From NCBI GenBank assembly GCA_028386065.3, contig JAKUCV010001077.1, forward strand, positions 62,001 to 126,000: a DNA stretch of 64,000 bases, written 5' to 3'. The notes beneath the pieces were generated by a model, which saw only the letters and a list, made by a program, of their open reading frames with translations, was not told the DNA's origin and searched no databases. Origin of the DNA: Turnera subulata. Taxonomy: Eukaryota; Streptophyta; Magnoliopsida; Malpighiales; Passifloraceae. Positions 1 through 11,535 of the stretch are shown here, one piece after another. Positions within the stretch are counted from its first letter, which is position 1. Every line of letters starts with the position of its first letter. The translations under genes and the position numbers were made by a program.

Positions 1-1495
1 AGAACTTTCTTAGGTTTTATCTTTCTTGGTGGAATTGCGGTCTTTTAGATGTACTATTGGAGGTGGATGGCATCGGGGCTTTGCTTGCTAGTTTTAGCAT
101 TCGGTCGACCTTATGGGGCAAAAATTATCGAGTTGCGGGATAACGCCCTCGGTGGAGAGAGTGCTAGTTTTTGTGTATGGTTCCTATGTCTGGGAGGATG
201 GTGCTATAACGACCGGTGACTGGTTATGGGCTTATGATGTTGATGACGAGGAGGATGCTATGCATCCGGGTAGCACCAAGATGTATGTGAGCCTGAAGAA
301 TAACTGCTGGTGATTCGGTATGCATAAAGATGTTATGAGATTTTTGTAGCTTGTTTCATGACTTGCCAGCAGTGAAAGCTGCATACCGGACTTCTGCAGA
401 CAAGTTGAGGTCTTTGACTGTTCCACAGTGGAAGAGGGAATATCATTACAGATTTTTGATCGAGTTACCCAGTACCCGCTGTCGGCATGATGCCATTTGG
501 GTCATTATCGACAGGTTGACCAAGTCAGCTGATTTCCTTCCTATTCAGCAAACAAATATGATGGATAAGCTGACGAGGTTGTATGTTTCTGGTTTTGTCA
601 GACTACTTGGAGTTCTGCTATACACTATGAATGACAGAGATCCGAGGTTTACTTTCCATTTCTAGAAGAGTTGCACTCAGCTTTGGGTACTAAGCTGAAC
701 GTCAGTATTGTTGTTCACCTGCAGATCAATGGACAGTGGAGTGTTCTTTTCAGACATTGGAGGACATGCTTTGAGTTGGTGTGCTGAACATCAGTGGCAT
801 TGGGATGAGTTGTTGTTGTGGGTTGAGTTGCCTACAATGACAGTTTCCATTCCAGTTTTAGGCATGGCGCCTTATGAGGCTTTGTGCGGGGCAGAAATGC
901 AGTAGTCCGATCTGTCAGGATGAGGTAGGTGATTGGTTTGGACCTGGTCTAGTGGACGGTGGATCAGATCGTGATGGTCAAGAGGCACTTGATAACTACT
1001 TGGGATCGACAGTGTCGTGAGAAGGAATACAATGTAGGTGACAGGGTATTCCTCCGTGTTGCTCCATGGGTAGGTGCTATCCGGTTTGGAAGGTAGGGCA
1101 GGTTGAGCCCTTGTATTATTAATCTATATGTGATCATGAAGCGGGTTGATCCGCTGGTATATTGTTGACTATTCGAAGGATCTGTCGTGCATACACGATG
1201 TATTCCATGTCTCGATGCTGAGGCGTTATCGATCTGATCTGGGTCATGTTATATTCCCGACAGAGGTGGAGGTTTCTAACGATCTAACTTGTGTTCAGGA
1301 GCCGGTGGAGATTCTGGCTCGGGAAGTGCAGCAATTGAGTCGTACTATTCTTATGGTTTGGGTTAGATGGAACTGTCACACTTTGGATGAGGCTACTTGG
1401 GAGGTTGAGTCCCATGTGGGAGAGCGGTGTTCACATCTATTCTGCTTCTTACCTTGAAATTTTGAGGATGGAATTTTTATTAAGTGGGTTAAAAC
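1..1495 (+). pseudogene. Ty3/gypsy chromovirus (Tekay/Del-like) pol remnant: integrase and chromodomain
   Basis: This is the decayed 3' end of a gypsy polyprotein, read across several frames with many stops. Near 260-315 HPGSTKMYVSLKNNCW matches the His side of the integrase zinc finger. Near 500-545 IWVIIDRLTKSADFLPI is the integrase core after its first Asp, and NDRDPRFTFHF (about 630-662) carries the second-Asp motif. MAPYEALCGAEMQ (about 864-902) is the post-core segment. FHVSMLRRYRSDLGHVI (about 1205-1255) and the following W-rich stretch to 1455 match the C-terminal domain and chromodomain of plant chromoviruses. It abuts an LTR starting at 1496, so it is the 3' end of one element whose start lies outside the window. 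No frame is open enough to be functional. Confidence 0.85.
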
Positions 1496-2510
1496 TGTAA
1501 CGCCCCGATTTTTGGTAATTAATTTCTATGGAATTTTAAAAATTTATGGAATTTAATTTCTAATTTTACCCTTGTGGAATTTTCTGAATTTTCACCAAAG
1601 AAATTAATTTATTTTCTTTGGAAGTATTAATTTTAAGTTGGAATTGTTCCTTGTTCGGGTTTCGTGGGATTAAAATCTGTTTCGGGGTGAAACTCGAAGT
1701 ATTTTTTGTTTTCAATATTTTCTGAAACCAAAAATCTTGTTTGGAAAGGTATTTTTAAATTGTTTTTTCAAAAATAATTTCCCCAAATTTGTTTTCGAGA
1801 ACAAAAATTTGGAAACAACATTTAGAAATTTTCATTGTTTTCCAAAAAAGTGCGGCCGCAGTTTAGTAAATAAAAGATATTTATATCAATATTTCCTTTT
1901 CTTTTATCTTTATCACTTCCCCGATTTAATTGGTTTCTTCCATCTATTCATCTTCTTCCTCTTGTCAACAACACATCTGCGACACCATCGCCGCCGCCAC
2001 CACCACCACGTCCACCTCCGCTCTCGACCACCGCCACCATATCCAATTCCACCTTCGCTCCCGACCGTCACCACCCCGAAGACCAATGCTAATCCCCGGA
2101 AGCTACTCCTGGATTACTGCCTGGGTCCTTACAGATGTCCAAAGACGTCAAGTCTACTGGTTTGTTTATTACTCCTGTATTGAATGCCTCCAACAAAGAG
2201 AATTCTTAGGAAGTTTCCTTCAATGGTAGGTGAAGATGGATAATTGGCCTTTGGGATTCTCTAAGAAGTTTTCTTCAAAATAAGAATCCATAGAGGTTTG
2301 GAAAGATTTGTTTTCATATGAAAAAAAAAAATTTGAGTTGCCTTTGAAAAGTATTTTCAGAGAATAGAAAAGTGAAAACAGTTCCAAACACACCCTTAAT
2401 ATATTTTCGGTGGAAACTACTTAGTTTTGGTAAAAGGGTGAAGAAAGAAAAAAAAACAATAAGTGATGTTAACTAGCTTGGGGCTGATTGACCGCGCCTA
2501 AGCCAAAACG

Positions 2511-2524
2511 AAACGACGTCGTTT
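2511..2524. promoter_or_regulatory. ACGT-centred palindrome conserved in all six LTRs
   Basis: AAACGACGTCGTTT is a perfect 14-bp palindrome. The same site occurs in the other LTRs at 36054-36067 (TGACGTCA core), 40738-40751, 52856-52869 and 58026-58039, and decayed at 31331-31344. An ACGT core is the kind of sequence plant bZIP factors bind. A regulatory role here is inferred from conservation only. Confidence 0.5.
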
Positions 2525-4363
2525 TGGCTAGACCGGCCAAGCCCATGCCTTCCTTTCTTCTTTTCCCTTTCTCCCTCTCTCCTCTCTTCTTTTCTTTTTC
2601 TACCACAGCCGCACCTCCTCTCCCACGATTCCACCGAAACCTCCTCCCTCACAACGTGCAATGGTTACCCCCTGATTTCTCTCCCTCATTTCCTTATCTT
2701 TTCTTTTCCTTCTCTTCTTCACCTCAGAGCTGACTTCTCTCTCCTCTTCTTTTTTGCATTCATGTCGCCTTCAAAGCAACTCCACGCCGCCGCCACCATG
2801 TTCTTTGATTGACCCACGGAGCCGCAACCAGAGGAGAATTCAGAGGCGGAGGACCCAAGGCAAGTCGACGAGTATGAACAACAGTTTAAGGATAAGGCTC
2901 AAGCCGCGTCGCCGTCATCTGCCACTAGGTGAGTCGCCTTGCTCTTCTCTTCTTCTTCCTTTCAGCTTTGACATCCATGGATTGATTGGACGTGGGTGTG
3001 TGCTTGTGTGACAGTGGTCAGTTTGAGTAGTGGCTGTGCTGTTTTGGGTCGGTAGTCGTGTTACTCGGCTGTGTTGGGTGGCCGGATGCCCATTTATGGG
3101 TGGTGGTTGTGGCCGGGCGTGCGGTGGACGGTTTGATGTTTTTCGGTAGAGGTGTGGGTTGTTGTGTGGCTGCATGGTCGGTTGACAGTGTTGTTGTTGG
3201 CAAGAAACGAACTGGTTTGTGCGGCTTTGTTCACGGGCAGTGAGTGCGAGGCTCAGGTTTGGTACCTCTCATGGATCTGGGCAGATCCGCGTTCCCGGTA
3301 AGAATCCGACACTCCAATTTCTATTCTTTTTCTTTTGTACGATGTTTCTGCATCAGGATTGCATGGGTTGAATGCCGAGTTGCTTGGTATCTGGTATGCC
3401 AGTTGTTGTGGAGTTTTTCGGCGTCTCCGGTCTATGTTCTGACGAGGTGTCACCAGAATCCGACGGGTCAAGCACTGTTCCGACAAGACGGTGTACTTTC
3501 TGGCATTACACGGTAAATCTCGGGTGATTACATGCGTTTTAATTCATGTACAAGCAATGTATTGTAATTGCACATAATCGGTGTATTAAAAAGGATACTT
3601 AGTGGAAACCGAGTATGGCGAGTGGTGAGTGCGCGTGGCCGAAATCGTACCGATGCAGGTAGAACTTTTAGGCCGGAAAGACTGGGCTCAGGAGTTGGTT
3701 TAATATGATTATATGAATGGGCCGGGCTCAGCCCAATTAATGACATTAGCACTTAGGCCCAATAATTGCTATATATGTGATTTAGGCCCAATGATTATTA
3801 AGGATATGGACTTTTAGGCCTAATGTGATTCTCGAAATTGAGATAATACACTTTAGGCCCAATTGACTATAATCAAGATTGAAGTTATTAACGAATTTTG
3901 GAGTTCGAGGAAATTGTTGGTCTTAGACCTTGATGGTTTAGTAGCGGGCCATAGGTTACGAGTTAAACTCGAGATCGTACATTGGCATGCATTTATTTAT
4001 CTGTCATGAGTAAGCATCTTATATGATGTGTATGTTCGTAGGATGTTATGGACATAAGAATGTTGAGGCGGGTTGAGGCTTCGGCTTCCGAGGCAATTAT
4101 TATGGCCAAGTTAAGGACGTATAAACCTTCGCTTATTGCCTACAATGCTCGGAATATAAATGTCATGTTAACTGGCGTGGAAATTCCTGTGTTGGCTCTG
4201 GATGCTATGTGCATGCGTACTTGTTGTGCTACTCTCTTGTTTGCACGGTATATTATGATTATGATTGTTTATCATTGAGTGCCTTTTGATGATGTGTTGG
4301 CTATTTTGCTTATGCCATGTCTAAATTACCAATGAAGGATTTTTTTATGGACTATAACAAGAT

Positions 4364-4541
4364 AATGTATTTGGTGAATGTGCAAGGTCTTGTGGGCCGA
4401 AGGCCTGGACTTGAGAGCTATACTCTAATTTCACACATCCCCAAATAAACATAATGTATTTGGTGAATGTGTGAGGACTTGTGGGCCGGAGGCCCGGGCT
4501 TGAGAACTATAAACATAATTTATGGTACACAACTTTTAAAC
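4364..4541 (+). repeat. 89-bp tandem duplication inside the LTR
   Basis: Two degenerate copies, offset 89 bp, both start AATGTATTTGGTGAATGTG and contain a GTGGGCC-GGCC-CTTGAGA block (starts 4364 and 4453). The minus-strand LTR copies show one equivalent block, which accounts for part of the extra length of this LTR. Confidence 0.7.
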
Positions 4542-4604
4542 CATAATTGAGAATAACGTACTAAAAAAATACTAGTGTGGGGCTGTTGACCAGTTGACTA
4601 TATT

Positions 4605-4735
4605 TGGGCTTATGCCCTAACTTGGGTTTAAGCCTTGACTGTATTTGGGCTTATGCCCTAACTTGAATTTTATGCCCTAACTATATTGGGGCTTATGCCC
4701 TGACTGTATTTGGGCTTATACCTTGATTGTATGAT
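4605..4735 (+). repeat. Minisatellite of TTGGGCTTATGCCCT-type units
   Basis: About five imperfect units of 22-40 bp contain TTTGGGCTTATGCCCTAACT. The same block in the other LTRs has only two or three units (e.g. 33785-33850 and 38510-38550, read on the opposite strand), so unit number varies between copies. Confidence 0.7.
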
Positions 4736-5336
4736 CATATCTAACCGAGCTCGACGTACACAGTAGAGTGCCCTCAATAATAAAATACTCAAACCATAAT
4801 AAAATATTTAACAATAATAAACTTTCATAACGGATAATCCAATTAAGCTTAATAACTAACAGATGATTCTGTGTTGTACGCTGTGGCTATGATTGCCAAG
4901 TACCGATGTGTTTGTATCTGACTTGTAAAATGTATACTATTGGTTTATTTGTTTTATGGTGTGATAGTTGTTTGGTCTCACCCCTCACTTTTACACACAG
5001 GTTGGCTGATCGAGGATCTAAAACGCGTTCAGGTACTGTGTGTACTTAGTTTCACGTCGGATCCATAGTCGGCATGCATAATTGATGATGTTGATTTTAA
5101 TTACTTATTTATATGACTTCCTCTGCGTCTCTTTGTAAGTTATTGCTTGGGCATGATTGTATGATGTTGTTTATATTCTCGGCAGAGTGGCCGATTGAGT
5201 TTATTTGCCTGGCATGTCGTATCTGGTTGTTGCTCTGTGGCATGATATTTCCTAAAGATTTTCGTATTCCGGGAATGGCATGGGTAGTTTGGTCATTTCA
5301 TATTTTATATTAACAAATCGGGATATGGGCATTTCA

Positions 5337-7017
5337 TGGTGTCTTTCAGGTAGTATATGACCGTGGATTGTATGTGTTGTGAGACCTATCGACTCTTGTG
5401 ATGTATGAATTGCTAAGACATCTGATGAGTGGTTTAGTTGCAGTTTGTCGGCTCGAGATCAGATTTAAAGAGAAATATAAGAGGCTATTGTTGTTGTGAA
5501 GTTGTTAGAGAGGGAGAGTGTCACGGTGAATGGTGTTGGTACGGCCAAACAGTGGTCTTGAGAGGGTTTTGTGGTTTTGCGCCTCTCGGTTGTTGTTCTA
5601 TTTGTCGAGTTGTCATATAATTTTGGTTCGTCCATGAGGAAGGGTCTTGCGGTTTTGCACCTGCCGCCGTGAGGTATTGCGGTTTGCCCCTCACAGCTTC
5701 TGTGGGGTTGTTGTTATTTGCAGACAGACACCCATAGTTGTAGTTTTTTTTTGAGGTACCAGTACGGGATCTACGAGCTGGCCAGTCGACTACTGGGCAC
5801 GGCAAATGTCTATCTCATATCAGGTTCCCTAGACGATAAAATAGTGCAGTAGATTGTCAGTAAGTGAATAAGAGTGGTTTCAGTTTTTGAGTCCTGATTA
5901 GGCAGGAACGGGGTTTTCTAGTCTGGCTCTGGTATTGTTCTGTGTTATATACATGTTGATACTGTTGTGATTTGATATGTACATAATACATGATTTATCA
6001 TTATCGGTGGAATCAAATTGATTTACCCCTCGCTTGCGTAATCGCTCATGTAGAATAGTTGTCCAAGGCTTAGGAATGCATCCAAGCTAACGATTGTACC
6101 CCTCTTTAAACCTTGATCCATCTCATCTCTTGTGTGTTGCACATCACGAGTTGCTTTTGCTGCATTTCAAAGTGGTAGTCTCCATGCTCGGATGACAGTT
6201 ATGTATTGTGTATTATTCTGCGAGAGCCACTGTGGCCGTTTGTTAAAATACCTATTTGTTTTCTGTAACAAATGTTGACCCTTGTATCTATTGGCTGTCT
6301 TGGTAAAACGCAAGTCAAGGCATTTTAGGCCACTTATGTTATCTTAATAGAAAAAATTTCAAACATTTATTAGTTTTTAGTTACAAATTGATTGTTGAGT
6401 CTCTAACCATGTATACAAATAATTAATGCTAAATCATTTTTAACTTCTTCTCTAATTTGTTAATCCCTAATTGAAGAGATTATATTATATGATATAATTG
6501 TTTTATCAACTATTTTTGGATGTCTTCATTATTTATATAAAATTTATTTAAATTCATAATCATTTCTAAAATATTCAAGTTAAGTTATTTGTTATTTGGA
6601 ACCGTCATTTTATTTACCAAATATATTACTGATTATTTTTTCATTACTTTTATTGATTTTTTTAAACAACAAAACTGTACCGGGTCGAACAAAAGAAGAA
6701 GGCAATAACATTTCAAAGTTTGTCCCCACGCCGCAAGCATCATGAGCTTGTTTTACAAATTTATGATGTTACTTACTCTCATAAAAAAAAAATTAGTATA
6801 TTGCATCATTTTTTTTTTGACAATTAAATTTATTATGTTCTTTAAATCTTTTTATTACATCATTATTTCCACGTAAAGGGATTTAAGATAATACAAATAT
6901 GCTGATTATTTAATTGTTGACAAATTTATTGAGGTATAATCAACATCACCATTCCTTTTAGTGAAGTTTAAGCTTACAAAATAATAAAATCTTATGCTTC
7001 AGGAAATACTTATACAT
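5337..7017. other. Intergenic or unassigned AT-rich DNA
   Basis: I see no gene here. 5428-5805 has degenerate repeats of a GGTTTTGCGCCTC / GGTTTTGCACCTG type but no credible coding frame. From about 6300 the sequence becomes strongly AT-rich with poly-T runs. It may be target DNA flanking the LTR that ends at 5336, or an older unrecognised repeat. Confidence 0.4.
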
Positions 7018-8190
7018 GTAGGCCCAAAAAGACTAAGAAGGGGGTTGAATTAGCCTCTAACAGAAATTTCGTACTTCAACTCATTCCAAATTTTTGCACC
7101 AAACTAGACAGAATTTCTATATGAGTAGAAACCAAAATCTGGGTGAACAAAGCAATATGGACGAAAATTGAAGGCAATAAACACACAAGAAGCAACACAA
7201 GTGTTTAGAGTGGCTCCCCCTAAGTCCTATGGGTACATCCACTACTCAAGGCTCCCTCTTGAGATTTACCAAATCCACTATATGGTTTCTTCCAAGGTGA
7301 ATCCCAACATTTTACAACCAAACTTTTTCAAATGATCAAGCTCAAACCTTTACAAGAGTTTTCTCAATACTCACTGTCTAATTTAGGCTTTCACAAAGAC
7401 TAAACCTAAACGTATACAAGAGTTTTTCTAAAGCTCAACTCTCCAACCTATACCAAAAGCTTTTTCTAAGGCTCAAGCTTCAATTCTATAAAATCCCTCA
7501 AGTAAAATCTACCCAATCTTACTCAAGGAGCAATTTCCAATCACATAAGAGTGGCTCACTTTATGTGAATACAATTAAACCCAAGGTTATCACAAAGGTA
7601 CAAAGCTCAAGAAGAAAGAATTAAACTCCTAAATAATTTTAATAATCAAGCTCTAATATCTCAATGGTATGAACACTTAGCAAGCTTCAAGAGGATGTAA
7701 ATACAATTGTAATGGCTTGCCCTTCCTTTTTGCATGTAAGAAGATGGTTGCCTTTTATAGTTGGACAAGGATGAGGCAACGGTTACTTTTTTTTGAAAAG
7801 CCAAAAGGATTGTTTGCTGTGACAACATCTCTGCAGGAAGTCTTCAAGTCTACTGTGGTGGCTTCTTCTTGTTTCTTGTAATAACTTCTCTTCAACAATA
7901 GTCTTCAAAAGAGGACAAATTCAACGGCTCTTCAATATTACATCTGAGGATGTATGACTTGATACAAAGAAAACCTGTAAAGAGGATGTATGACTTGATA
8001 CAAAGAATACCTGTAAAACGTATATGCAAATGAAACTTGCGCTTGCATACTGTTAGTTTTAAGTGATTTGTTTTTGGTTGATTGTCAATTAATAATGTTA
8101 AAAACATATACGCAAATGAAACTTGCACTTGCATACTGTTAGTTATAAGTAATTTTTTTTGGTTGATTGTCAATTAATAATTTGCATACT
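7018..8190 (+). mobile_element. SIRE/copia-associated repeat fragment (LTR-like)
   Basis: It begins TGTAGGCCCAAAAAGACTAA followed by GAAGGGGGTTGAATTAGCC, and is homologous over most of its length to 41815-42500 or beyond. Both copies share the segment with CCACTATATGGTTTCTTCC and a run of degenerate 40-50 bp repeats of the type CTATACCAAAAGCTTTTTC. Near the right end (about 7940-8190) there are two direct duplications: GAGGATGTATGACTTGATAC (twice) and a longer unit containing TTGCATACTGTTAGTT. It stops abruptly against the Tat-element LTR fragment at about 8190. Orientation and boundaries are uncertain; I assign it to SIRE-type copia because its relative lies among SIRE gag remnants. Confidence 0.5.
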
Positions 8191-8336
8191 GTTAGTTCCA
8201 AAGGCCTATTCCATTCATCTTTGTGCAAAGCCCAACCAGAGACGCGCAACACCGTCTGCCCAAAGCGACACAGTTTTGGGTTAGGCAAATAGTGGGTTGC
8301 TTGTCCTGTTTCCTGAAACCCGTTTTTAGGGCAACA
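8191..8336 (+). mobile_element. Truncated 5' LTR of the Tat element
   Basis: Only the last ~146 bp are present, colinear with 27010-27153 of the 3' LTR (CTGCCCAAAGCGAC, AGTGGGTTGCTTGTCCTG). It ends GCAACA at 8336, directly before the PBS. The rest is replaced by the SIRE-like repeat on the left, so no 5' target duplication can be read. Confidence 0.85.
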
Positions 8337-8343
8337 GGATTCT

Positions 8344-8360
8344 TGGTGCGTTTGCCGGGA
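8344..8360 (+). other. Primer binding site
   Basis: TGGTGCGTTTGCCGGGA starts 8 bp after the LTR end. It resembles the TGGCGCCGTTGCCGGGGA-type PBS of many plant Tat and Athila elements (tRNA-Asp primer), with a few mismatches. The tRNA assignment comes from family knowledge. Confidence 0.55.
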
Positions 8361-9151
8361 AGCGTTTCAACGCCTACTGTTAAAAAAGGATGGTCCAAAC
8401 CAGGGCAGAGCTTTAGCTCAAAGAGGCATTAAGGGAAATTCACCGTGAGATTTGTGCGGTTACTGCCTCTGCGATCCTTGATGAAGAAAAAGACGCATGG
8501 TTCCAGGAGTTGGAAACCCGAAGGATGAGCCTTGGTCTTGAAATAGGAGACCATAGGTTGAATCTGTTAAGGATGGCTGTCCTTGGGGAAACCAACTCCC
8601 CTCGCGCAGGTGATGAAAATGGAGCCGCGCCTGAAAATGACGGAGGACAACAAATCCACCGATCGCCAGGGCCTGCCCCCAATCAGGCCAGTAATCAGGC
8701 GGGTGCCAGCAGCGGAACCTCACGCCTTCAGCAACAACCTCGTTCCTAGACCGCGGCAGAACTTGAAGGACTGATGCAGTTCCTCGAAAGGCCGGAAATG
8801 GCGAGGGTCCGAACGGTTATGGAAGTTGGTGGTGACCCGCGTTCGGTTGGACCCCAAGCAGGACCCCCGAGTCTTTCTACGAAAAGGCCAGTGATGACCG
8901 ACGCACAGATCCAGTACTTAGCGTCAACAACCAAGTCCTCCACCCACCAAGCATCGACAGAGCCAGAACGTCGCATGGCTGAAATGATTAGACCCCAGTT
9001 GCCTATGACGGAACAGATTAGGGCACTACAAAGGACTATGGTGCAAGCCACCTAGCAGGGTCAGGTCGCGACGGTGGCTACAATACCTACAGCAGCTGTG
9101 GCGCAGCTCAACTAAGGAAGCAATGCGACTCTCCGGAATAATAACGCCACC
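8361..9151 (+). other. 5' leader and decayed N-terminal gag region
   Basis: GC-richer than the flanks, with overlapping short frames. 8774-9055 reads 93 residues with no recognised domain, rich in Arg, Met, Pro and Gln. It could be the extreme N-terminus of gag before a stop at 9053, or leader. I see no independent gene. Confidence 0.4.
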
Positions 9152-10779
9152 ATGGGATGGAACCAGATGTACCAAGGTGCGATGGCACATCAACCCGCCG
9201 TAGCTCCATTACCCAAAAAAGGCATACAGCTAGCGGTTAATGCCATTCCTACTATGGTGACTCCCCCGGCGACGCCGGCGGTGGGAGCACCGCAACCCGC
9301 GGCTCAACAAGTGCCGGGTCCGCAACCGGCGATGCTTTGCCGGTTGTCCAACAAATTTCAGCCTCCGGTGGTCCAACAACCTGCGGTACAACAGTTGGCC
9401 CCACAGTACCAGGCACCGTAGCCACAGGCGCTTGCTGATGCTTTGCCAGAAGAAGTCCTTCAAGCTCCGTACCAGCAAGCACCGGCGGTTGTTTTGCGTA
9501 ATGCCCAGCCTGCGGTACCGCCAGTGGTCCCAGTAGGAGGTACACAACCTGCGGTTCAGCCCGCGGCTCAGCTCATGGAAAATTTCTTGGCCCCATAGAA
9601 CCCACAACAGCGAAGGGAAGTAATTAACTTTCTCCGTGACATAGGCCTTGAAGTACGCCAGAGGGGTCGGCATACGTACAGTAAGCCCTATCCAGACTGG
9701 ATCGATAAGGCCCATACCTTCCCACATGGCTTCAAACGGCCGGAGTTCATTCAGTTCTCCAAGGATGGGACAATGTCTACTATGGAACACATCACAAAAT
9801 TTTCCGCCCAGCGAGGGGATGCCGGCAATAATGATTTCTTAAAGTTGCGGTTGTTTGGCGAGTCGTTAATAGGGCCCGCATTCCATTGGTACTCAACCTT
9901 AGAGCCAGACTCGGTTCAGATATGGGAGGTTATGGAAAACCTTTTCCATGATCGATTCTACCAAGAGCTGGAGGATATCACCATTTCAGATCTGGCACGA
10001 ATAGGGCAAAAGACTGATAAAATAGTCCTGGAGTTCGTTGCTAGATTCAGGGACCTCAGAGCGAAGTGTGCCACACCACTCCCTGAGCGAGAGGCTTCAA
10101 CTTCCTTCTTGACGGACTCAAACCAGAGTTCATAGAGAAGGTGGCTGGAATTTAATTTAGAGACGTATCCTATCTGGCTGAGGCTGCTACCCGCATGGAA
10201 AGGGCTGGTAAATTCAAGACCGGTCCTCGATCGTACCGTAACACCTTTAGGGGACCCTATGAGGCGGCTAATCAGGAGATCTTGGAAAATTGGCCTGAAA
10301 AGTTTGAGGATCCAGGCGAAGAAGTCTGCACGGCTGAGTTCGTGCATGGTAACCCCTATGAGTGTAAAGCTCTAAAGAAGACCGATAAGCCTCAAACTAA
10401 TGTCAACCAAGACCGCAGATTCGAGCAGATGATGTATACGTTTGATTTAACGAAGGCTGATGAGATCTTTGACCAACTCTCAGAGGCCAAGCAACTGGGG
10501 CTGAAAGGAAACCACAGGATCCCTTCAGAGGCTGAGAGAGCCGGCAAGAAGTACTACAAGTGGCACAACACGTGGGCTCATGATACCTCGAATTTTGTTA
10601 CTTTCCGCAATCAACTCCAGAAAGCTATAAACTCTGGTCGATTGATTATCCCCATGGAAGTTGATGCTAACCCTTTCCCTCCGAAGGTTTCCATCAACGT
10701 GGTCTCGTTCTCACCGAAAGTTCAGCCACTGGGAGCCGGGTGTGTGCTTAGAGCCACGGGGGACTCGCCCAGGCAGTAG
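9152..10779 (+). pseudogene. gag: gag of the Tat element (nucleocapsid/capsid polyprotein)
   Basis: The N-terminal part (9152-9600) is a Pro/Gln/Ala-rich linker with TAG stops near 9419 and 9597. The retrotransposon gag domain follows (about 9650-10180), with LRLFGESLIGPAFHWYS and LFHDRFYQELEDI as hallmark segments. The frame shifts near 10090 and another stop lies near 10155. The C-terminal part (10195-10779) contains YYKWHNTWAHDTSNFVTFRN. This matches the Tat gag pattern YCKWHNxxxHxTxxC, but both expected cysteines are replaced (Tyr, Phe). The product would package element RNA in cytoplasmic particles. This copy is broken by two to three stops and one frameshift. Confidence 0.85.
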
Positions 10780-11535
10780 GTAGAACTGAAGAAGGAGGTG
10801 TAGCCTTAACCGCAACAGGGTTTGGCCACAAAAGTGACCCACGTACACTTCAAAAAGCAATGCCCAGCATGCCAGCAAAGGGTACCCATGGTGTACGTTA
10901 AATCTGAAATTATGCGGGAAGTCCCCGAGCCAGGACAAAAAATGATCAAACCTAAGGTACCTGAAGATTACAAGTGACACAAGAATGAGCCCAAAAGGAG
11001 GTGGGCCAGGCCGCCAACTACAATAGAGCATATTGGGTACCTGGAGGCGCAAAGGGAGCGTCAGGGGCTCACAAGGTCGCAGCGGCACCGACTGCAACGT
11101 TTGAAGCAAGACGTGGGGCAGCGGGTTGTCTGTGCCCCGTCCTGGACCTGGGACAGAAGAATGAAACCAAGGGCGGAGGAGCTCCGTGCGATGAGGCAAG
11201 CAGCTGAACGTGAGCGAATAATCAAACCTTCTCAGGGCAGGCCTACCCCTCATCGGGTCCCAACACTCCAAAGCTTATGGATTCCCTAAGGTCGGTCGCG
11301 GGGTCCACAAAGCAAGGAGCTTTAGGATTATCACAGAGGAGGAGGAGATGCTTTTAGTGCGAAAGGATGAAAGGGGACTAGAGCACCGCACCTCAGTTCG
11401 GAAAAGGTTGTCCTTCCCTAAGCCTGATCGGCAGAAACCCCAGCTGGCAGTTAAGCCTGGGGGTCGAAGGCACAATCCTTAGCATGGGTCCCCAAAGGGA
11501 GTGGGCAGAAGATAGAGACCTTAGAGGATCTGGAC
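10780..11535 (+). pseudogene. gag-protease linker of the Tat polyprotein
   Basis: This stretch reads in shifting frames between gag and protease. CPACQQR near 10863 is a possible second Cys pair, and a basic, Arg/Gln-rich helical segment (AEELRAMRQAAERERI) lies near 11170-11220. Stops occur at about 10975 and 11287, and many after 11290. In Tat elements gag and pol are joined by such a basic linker, so I treat it as part of the same polyprotein and not a separate gene. Confidence 0.55.

Larger units (their letters stand above)
1496..5336 (+). mobile_element. 3' LTR of the Tekay-like element (about 3.84 kb)
   Basis: The LTR starts TGTAACGCCCCGATTTTTGG directly after the pol remnant and ends GGGATATGGGCATTTCA, so it has TG...CA ends. 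It is the same family as five LTRs on the minus strand (28527-31661, 33234-36385, 37959-41068, 49985-53204, 55142-58375). They share both termini, the GGTCTCACCCC block (about 4975), GGCCCA-rich blocks and the ACGTCGT palindrome. It is about 0.6-0.7 kb longer than those copies, at least partly through extra internal repeats. Pyrimidine-rich tracts fill 2550-2740. Small ORFs inside it are chance frames. Confidence 0.85.

Noticed and set aside
1737..2183. A 148-codon Phe/His-rich ORF
   Set aside because: It is composed of poly-T and CAC/CCG tracts inside the LTR at 1496-5336; composition-driven.
9230..9790. A 186-codon minus-strand ORF opposite gag
   Set aside because: It is the mirror of the Pro/Gln/Ala-rich gag region, whose repetitive GC-rich codons leave the opposite strand open by composition.
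10711..11271. A 186-codon minus-strand ORF opposite the gag-protease linker
   Set aside because: The sense strand shows recognisable gag C-terminal and linker features here. The antisense frame has low-complexity Leu/Pro/Arg content typical of a shadow.
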